Part shown: positions 5,892-9,972 of the stretch, piece after piece
Layout: each line of letters begins with the position of its first letter
Numbering within the stretch: the first letter of the stretch is position 1
From: Alphaproteobacteria bacterium
Lineage (GTDB): Bacteria; Pseudomonadota; Alphaproteobacteria; Kiloniellales; JAKSDN01
Direction of reading: 5' to 3'
Length of the DNA: 9,972 nucleotides
NCBI GenBank assembly: GCA_030598385.1
Contig: JAUVQB010000030.1
Span: forward strand, 1-9,972
Notes under the pieces: generated by a model
Seen by the model: the letters and a program-made list of their open reading frames with translations, nothing else
Told to the model about the DNA's origin: nothing
Database searches by the model: none
Program-made: the position numbers and the translations under genes

Positions 5892-6236
5892 ATGCAGATT
5901 CCCGAACAAGCCATGTTGTTGCGCATATTCCTGGGCGAGGACGACCGTACCGACGGCCGGCCGCTTTACGAGGCGATCGTCCTGAAGGCGCGGGAGATGC
6001 ATCTGGCGGGCGCCACCGTCCTGCGCGGGCCCATGGGCTTCGGCAAGACCAGCCGCCTGCACACGGCGAAGATCCTCCGACTCTCGGAGGATTTGCCGGT
6101 GGTGGTCGAGATCGTCGAAGCCGAAGAGCGGATCCAGGCCTTCCTCTCGGCGATCGAGCCGATGATGACCGGCGGCCTCATTACCCTCGAGAAAGCCCAG
6201 ATAGTACGCTATGGGCCTGACCAGGAAACCTCCTAA
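5892..6236 (+). CDS. DUF190 family protein, partner of CrcB
   Basis: This 114-residue soluble protein opens with MQIPEQAMLLRIFLGEDD and contains the family's recognisable block ATVLRGPMGFG followed by LSEDLPVVVEIVE and ERIQAFL. These are typical of DUF190, a small ferredoxin-like/PII-like fold. DUF190 genes are frequently beside crcB, so a role in fluoride tolerance or in regulating the channel is likely but unproven. The ATG at 5892 has a good AGAGGAAG Shine-Dalgarno site about 8 bases upstream. The frame is open as far as 5454, but that extension is only a shadow of crcB. Its TAA stop at 6234-6236 overlaps the stop of the convergent membrane acyltransferase gene. Confidence 0.9.
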   Translation: MQIPEQAMLLRIFLGEDDRTDGRPLYEAIVLKAREMHLAGATVLRGPMGFGKTSRLHTAKILRLSEDLPVVVEIVEAEERIQAFLSAIEPMMTGGLITLEKAQIVRYGPDQETS

Positions 6237-7354
6237 ATCCGGATGATCCAGCCGCGCCGGTAGAGGCCGTAAAGCACCAGCCACCACACCAGGACCGTCG
6301 CCAGGGCGAAGGCGAGGGAGCCGTCGAGTCGGCCCGCCCAGGGCACGAGTAGATCCTCGTAGATCCAGAGTTGGAGGCTGCGCCCGTCGGCCATGCGGAC
6401 CACGCTCAAAAGGCGCGCGACGATGCCAGAGGCGAAAAACAGGGTGATCGCGTTGACGCCCATGACCTGGAACGGCCAGCCGACCCAGGACCAGCGCCGG
6501 ACTTCCATGATCTCGTAGCACAGCCCTAGGAGCACGAGGGAGCCGCCGGCCGTGAAGATCACGTAGGAGCTGGTCCAGAGCTGCTTGTTGATGGGGAAGG
6601 CAAGGCCCCAGAGCGCGCCGGCCAGCAGGCAGAGCAGGCCGGCCGCGATGAGCCCGGCGCTGACCCGGCTGGAGACCACGGAGCGTTTCACCCAGGCCCC
6701 GGCGGCCGTGCCGAACATCACGCTGGCGGCGGCCGGCAGCGTGCTGAGAAGGCCCTCCGGATCGAACCAGCCTTGGTAGAGGTGAGCCGGCGTCAGTAGG
6801 GCGCGGTCGATATAGCTGGGCAGCGAGCCCTCGGGCGTGAGGTCGCCGGGGCCGTAGCCGGGCACGGGAATCAGCTCGAGCGCCGCCCAATAGGCCAGCA
6901 GCACCAGGCCCACCACGACGATCTGGAGCCGCGGCGAGCACGTGAGGACCAGCAGAACGGCGAGCAGGTAGGCCAGGCTGATGCGCTGCAAGACCCCCAT
7001 GATCCTGATCGTGCTCACATCCAACGGGGCGCCGTTGATGGCCCATTCCAGCACCATGGTCGAGGCATTGAGGACCAGCCCCAGGGCGAACAGCACCATC
7101 ACACGGCGGATCAGCCGGCGGTGGAAGGCGCCCCGGTCCTGGGCCGCGGTTTCGCGGTAGCGCGCCAGGGTGAAGGGAATCGCGGCGCCGACGATGAAAA
7201 GGAAAGCAGGAAAGATCTGATCGGTCGGCGTGATGCCGTGCCATTCGGCGTGGCGCAGGGGGGCATAGACGTGGCTCCAGCTTCCCGGGTTGTTGACCAG
7301 GATCATGCCGGCGATGGCGAGGCCCCGGAAGCTGTCGAGGGAGGCTAGGCGCAT
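6233..7354 (-). CDS. HGSNAT-like multi-pass membrane acyltransferase (DUF1624/DUF5009 group)
   Basis: This 373-residue protein has about ten hydrophobic helices. Its N-terminus shows the family's signature LASLDSFRGLAIAGMILVNNPG, then LRHAEWHGITPTDQIFPAFLFIVG. The second block matches human heparan-alpha-glucosaminide N-acetyltransferase (HAxWxGLTxxDLVFP), so His35 corresponds to the histidine proposed to carry the acetyl group across the membrane. Bacterial relatives are thought to acetylate amino sugars or to help move them, but most are uncharacterised and the substrate here is unknown. The ATG at 7354 starts just before the signature; the upstream ribosome-binding site is weak. It lies 79 bases downstream of the dehydrogenase gene on the same strand, so cotranscription is possible. 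Its TAG stop overlaps the DUF190 stop, leaving no room for an intergenic terminator. Confidence 0.88.
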   Translation of the reverse strand: MRLASLDSFRGLAIAGMILVNNPGSWSHVYAPLRHAEWHGITPTDQIFPAFLFIVGAAIPFTLARYRETAAQDRGAFHRRLIRRVMVLFALGLVLNASTMVLEWAINGAPLDVSTIRIMGVLQRISLAYLLAVLLVLTCSPRLQIVVVGLVLLAYWAALELIPVPGYGPGDLTPEGSLPSYIDRALLTPAHLYQGWFDPEGLLSTLPAAASVMFGTAAGAWVKRSVVSSRVSAGLIAAGLLCLLAGALWGLAFPINKQLWTSSYVIFTAGGSLVLLGLCYEIMEVRRWSWVGWPFQVMGVNAITLFFASGIVARLLSVVRMADGRSLQLWIYEDLLVPWAGRLDGSLAFALATVLVWWLVLYGLYRRGWIIRI

Positions 7355-7373
7355 GGGCGCGACTCGGCGGTGA

Positions 7374-7395
7374 TTGGCTGTTCCTTGTTAGCCAA
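7374..7395. repeat. Inverted repeat in the short gap upstream of the acyltransferase gene
   Basis: TTGGCT (7374-7379) and AGCCAA (7390-7395) are complementary across a 10-base spacer. They lie 20 bases before the start of the minus-strand acyltransferase gene, so they could be an operator or a small leader hairpin. A short stem like this may also be coincidence. Confidence 0.35.
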
Positions 7396-7401
7396 GACAC
7401 C

Positions 7402-7420
7402 CGAGGCCGCAAGCGCCTCG
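7402..7420 (-). terminator. Possible hairpin after the dehydrogenase gene
   Basis: CGAGGC (7402-7407) and GCCTCG (7415-7420) form a six-pair GC stem with a seven-base loop, 13 bases past the dehydrogenase stop on the minus strand. No U-run follows, so it is at best a weak or factor-dependent terminator. Some readthrough into the acyltransferase gene is plausible. Confidence 0.3.
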
Positions 7421-7433
7421 CTTCGGCGGGACT

Positions 7434-8393
7434 TTACAGGGCGAGCGCTTGGCCGATGCCCGCGGCGACGGCCCGCTCGTAGACGGTGCCGGCCACCGCC
7501 ACGTCGGCAAGCCCGACGCCGGCGAATACCAGGGCGGTCCGTTCCTCGGCCGATTGGCGCGCCGCCAGCCGGCCCACCACCAGGTCCGCCACCTCGCCGT
7601 CATAGGGCTCTTTGTACGCGAGGCCCTCGCTGCCGGCCTGAGCCTGATCGTCGGTCACCACCCGGTCGAGCCGGCCAAGGGAATCCGAGACCCAGGACAG
7701 GCCCAGATCGACCATGCTGGCGAAGGCTCCGGGGCTGAGCCAGGCCGCGTCGATGAAGGGCTCGGTGCGCGGCACCACCGGCGTGGTGGTGACCACGATG
7801 TCCATCTCGGCCAGGGCGTCCTTCGGATTCTCGACCGCTTCGGCGTCGAGGCCCTCGGCCCGGACCTCTTCGGCGAAGGCCTCGGCGGTGCTGAGGCGCC
7901 GGCTATAGGCGTGAACCAAGCAGAGAGGAAAATGGGGCCGCAGGGCGGCGAGATGGGCGCGCGCCTGGAGGCCGCAGGCGACGAAGCCTATGGTGGCGCT
8001 GTCGGGCCGGGCGAGGCGGCGGGCGGCGACGGCGGTGATCGCGGCCGTGCGCACGCCGGTGACCCAGCGGGCATCCATCACCGCGACCGGCATGCCCGTT
8101 TCGGCATCGCTCAAGAGGATCAGGCCGGCGATGTGGGGCAGGCCGCGCGCCTCGTTGCCGGCGACGCCAACCCACTTCACGCCGGCATAGGCCGGCGCGT
8201 CCATCACTCCGGGGCTGGCCAAAAACAAGGCCTGCTCCGGCGCCTGCAGGGCCAGCTTCGGCTTCATCACCGCCCGGCCCTCGGCCTTGGACGCGAACAT
8301 GGCCTCCACCGCCAGCTCGACGTCCGCCAGGCCGAGGCCGCAGGCCTCGACGTCGGCGTTCGAGAGATAGAGGATTTCCTGGCCCAGCTTCAT
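7434..8393 (-). CDS. Ornithine cyclodeaminase/mu-crystallin family dehydrogenase
   Basis: This 319-residue protein has the normal length for the family. It shows the features of an NAD(P)-dependent deaminating or imine-reducing enzyme: an N-terminal substrate-binding half with YAGVKWVG (Lys73, the substrate-binding lysine), LILLSDAETGMPVAVMDA, and WVTGVRTAAITAVAARRLA with Arg115. A Rossmann domain follows from about residue 132. The dinucleotide loop reads IGFVACGLQA where relatives usually have G-x-G-x-x-A with two or three glycines, so the middle glycine is Ala139. Where ornithine cyclodeaminase has a catalytic aspartate in a GSD-like context, this protein has FASMVDLGLSW, so L-ornithine is not assured. 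Alanine, lysine, opine or cyclic imine substrates are possible. The acyl-CoA synthetase gene ends 52 bases upstream, consistent with one minus-strand transcript. The Shine-Dalgarno match at ATG 8393 is weak. Confidence 0.88.
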   Translation of the reverse strand: MKLGQEILYLSNADVEACGLGLADVELAVEAMFASKAEGRAVMKPKLALQAPEQALFLASPGVMDAPAYAGVKWVGVAGNEARGLPHIAGLILLSDAETGMPVAVMDARWVTGVRTAAITAVAARRLARPDSATIGFVACGLQARAHLAALRPHFPLCLVHAYSRRLSTAEAFAEEVRAEGLDAEAVENPKDALAEMDIVVTTTPVVPRTEPFIDAAWLSPGAFASMVDLGLSWVSDSLGRLDRVVTDDQAQAGSEGLAYKEPYDGEVADLVVGRLAARQSAEERTALVFAGVGLADVAVAGTVYERAVAAGIGQALAL

Positions 8394-8445
8394 GTCGCTG
8401 TCGACCTGACCACAGACGCCGGGCCTGAAGCAAGCGCCTTTCCCG

Positions 8446-9972
8446 TCAACCGCTCATGCGGATCAAGGCGTCCACCGCCACCGCGCCGCGGTTCCGGCCC
8501 GGGCCCTCGGGCAACACCAGCAGCGGATTGACATCGAGCTCGATCAGGCTCTCCCGGTGGGCCTCGGCGAAATCGGCGACGGCCATGACGGCATCGACTA
8601 GCGCTTCGACGTCGCCCCTGGGACGGCCGCGAAAGCCGTAAAGAAGCGGCGCGCCCTTGAGCGTGGAAAGGGCCTGTTCGACGGAGCGCCGGTCGGTCGG
8701 CAGCAGTAGGGTCGCGCTATCGCGCAGCAGTTCGACCAGCACGCCGCCGCTGCCCAGCACCAGCGCCAGGCCGAAGGCGGGATCGCGCTTGACGCCGACG
8801 ATCAGCTCGGCGACCGCGCCCGGCACCATGCGCTCCACCAGAAAGCCGCCGGCTCCGCCGTTGCCGCGCGCCAGGTTGGCGGACATCTCCGCGACGGCCG
8901 CCGCGACCGCCGCCTCGCTGTCGAGCCCGAGCGCCACGGCGCCGGCCTCGGTCTTGTGGGCCAGGCCCCGGCCAATCGCCTTGAGCGCCACCGGGAAGCC
9001 AATCGCGCGCGCCGCAGCGGGGGCCTCCGCGCCGCTCACCCGGCGGCCTTCGGGAACGCTGAGCCCGTGGCCGGCGAGCCTCTGTTTCGCTTCCCATTCG
9101 TCCAGCAGCCGGGGCTCGCCCGCGCTCCGCGCCGGGCCGGGCAGGTGGAGGGCCTCGGCGCCGCCGTCGGCGAGCAGGGCTATGCGGCGGCGGGCATAGT
9201 TCGCCGCGGCCCCCAGCCCGGCCACGGTTTCCATGAGGCCCTGCAGCGGCGCCAGGCCGTTCGCCAACACCCGCGCGCGGGTGCGGTCGGGCAACAGCTC
9301 GGGCAGGGTGCTGGCGACGACGGCCGGACAGCCGGTCGCCTTGTGGGCGGCGATGAAACCGTCGACCGAGGCGTCCCAGCCGCTCGGATCGCAGCCCGCC
9401 ACCTCGGGGTAGTCGATCATCAGGACGCCGACGTCGAAGCCGCTCTGCATCACGGTGGTGAAGCAGAGCTCCAGCGCTGCGACGTCGCCCCAGACCGCGG
9501 TGTTGTAGTCGAAGGGGTTGGCGATGGTGGTGAAGACCGTCATCTGACGCCTGAGATCGTCCGCCTGCTCCCGGCTGAGCGGCGCAAACTCCAGCCCCGC
9601 GGGTTCCGCGAGATCGGCGATCAAGGCGGACTCGCCGCCCGAGCAGGTAAAGACGCAGAGTCTGGGGCCGGCCAAGGGGCCCACCACGGCCAGCAGCTTG
9701 AGGGTTTCCAACAGGCCGGCGATCGAGTCGACCCGGACGATGCCGAGGCGCGCGAAGAGGGCCTCGTAGAGCTGATCGGAGCCGGCCAGCGAGCTGGTGT
9801 GGCTGAGCGCCACCTGGGCGCCGATGTCGGAGGTGCCGACCTTGAGGGCGACGATCGGGATGTTCTTCTCGAGCGCCCGCGCGGCGGCGCGGCTGAAGGT
9901 GGCGACGTCGCTCAGGCCCTCCATGTAGAGGCCGATGGCGGAGATGCGCGGATCCTCGATCAGCGCCTCGAG
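8446..9972 (-). CDS. Acetate/acyl-CoA ligase (ADP-forming), N-terminus cut by window
   Basis: The frame is open through base 9972; codons upstream of the Met at 9924 continue family sequence (LIEDPRISAIGLYMEGLSD), so the gene begins outside the window. The visible 508 residues contain the succinyl-CoA-ligase-like domain with the phosphohistidine loop ALSHTSSLAGSD (His codon at 9799-9801), a second ligase subdomain with VFTCSGGESALIAD and ANPFDYN, and from about visible residue 289 a C-terminal ATP-grasp domain. That domain includes GFPVALKAIG, AHKTEAGAVALGL, VERMV, LGSGGVLVELL and the metal-binding ELDVNPLLV. The missing part is the N-terminal CoA-binding domain. Such enzymes interconvert an acyl-CoA, ADP and phosphate with an acid, CoA and ATP through the phosphohistidine. 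The acid cannot be read from sequence. DddX, an ATP-dependent DMSP lyase, belongs to this superfamily, but most members are ordinary acyl-CoA synthetases. Confidence 0.9.
   Translation of the reverse strand, partial: LEALIEDPRISAIGLYMEGLSDVATFSRAAARALEKNIPIVALKVGTSDIGAQVALSHTSSLAGSDQLYEALFARLGIVRVDSIAGLLETLKLLAVVGPLAGPRLCVFTCSGGESALIADLAEPAGLEFAPLSREQADDLRRQMTVFTTIANPFDYNTAVWGDVAALELCFTTVMQSGFDVGVLMIDYPEVAGCDPSGWDASVDGFIAAHKATGCPAVVASTLPELLPDRTRARVLANGLAPLQGLMETVAGLGAAANYARRRIALLADGGAEALHLPGPARSAGEPRLLDEWEAKQRLAGHGLSVPEGRRVSGAEAPAAARAIGFPVALKAIGRGLAHKTEAGAVALGLDSEAAVAAAVAEMSANLARGNGGAGGFLVERMVPGAVAELIVGVKRDPAFGLALVLGSGGVLVELLRDSATLLLPTDRRSVEQALSTLKGAPLLYGFRGRPRGDVEALVDAVMAVADFAEAHRESLIELDVNPLLVLPEGPGRNRGAVAVDALIRMSG

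Noticed and set aside
5874..7412. A 512-codon minus-strand open frame over the acyltransferase gene
   Set aside because: It is an out-of-frame reading of the acyltransferase, Arg/Pro-rich and without membrane helices, and it also runs into the DUF190 gene.

Overview
This is a GC-rich window whose strong G/C third-position bias, Tat-exported solute-binding protein and mix of catabolic genes suggest a free-living, possibly marine alphaproteobacterium. That placement is an inference; no rRNA or other marker gene is present. Ten protein-coding genes were identified, two of them cut by the window edges. No RNA gene, insertion sequence, CRISPR array or phage gene was seen, and no gene-free stretch exceeds about 165 bases.

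Left end (1-2030, + strand): a tightly coupled cassette of a von Willebrand factor A (VWA) protein (5' end missing), a small FHA-domain protein, and a second VWA protein with an N-terminal membrane helix and a coiled coil. The two VWA domains are clear paralogues, and the genes overlap by 4 bases or lie 1 base apart. The helix of the second VWA protein opens with an Asn...Leu-Asp-Val motif like that of TolR/ExbD/MotB proton-channel subunits. This is the best candidate for an under-described system: a membrane-anchored, possibly phospho-regulated and possibly ion-driven VWA complex. Its remaining members would lie upstream of the window.

Middle (2195-6236, + strand): a solitary family-5 (peptide/dipeptide-type) ABC substrate-binding protein that appears to start at a CTG codon and carries a Tat signal; an exported FGE-sulfatase-domain protein lacking one of the two catalytic cysteines of true formylglycine-generating enzymes; a cupin with the full active-site pattern of DMSP lyases (DddL/DddQ type); and a CrcB/FluC fluoride channel followed by its frequent partner, a DUF190 protein.

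Right end (6233-9972, - strand): an HGSNAT-like multi-pass membrane acyltransferase whose stop codon overlaps that of the DUF190 gene, an ornithine cyclodeaminase/mu-crystallin-family dehydrogenase, and the C-terminal two thirds of an ADP-forming acyl-CoA synthetase that runs off the window. The last two are 52 bases apart, share a direction and probably form one transcript.

The cupin would release acrylate and DMS from DMSP. Whether the acyl-CoA synthetase, on the opposite strand about 3 kb away, takes part in the same metabolism is open.
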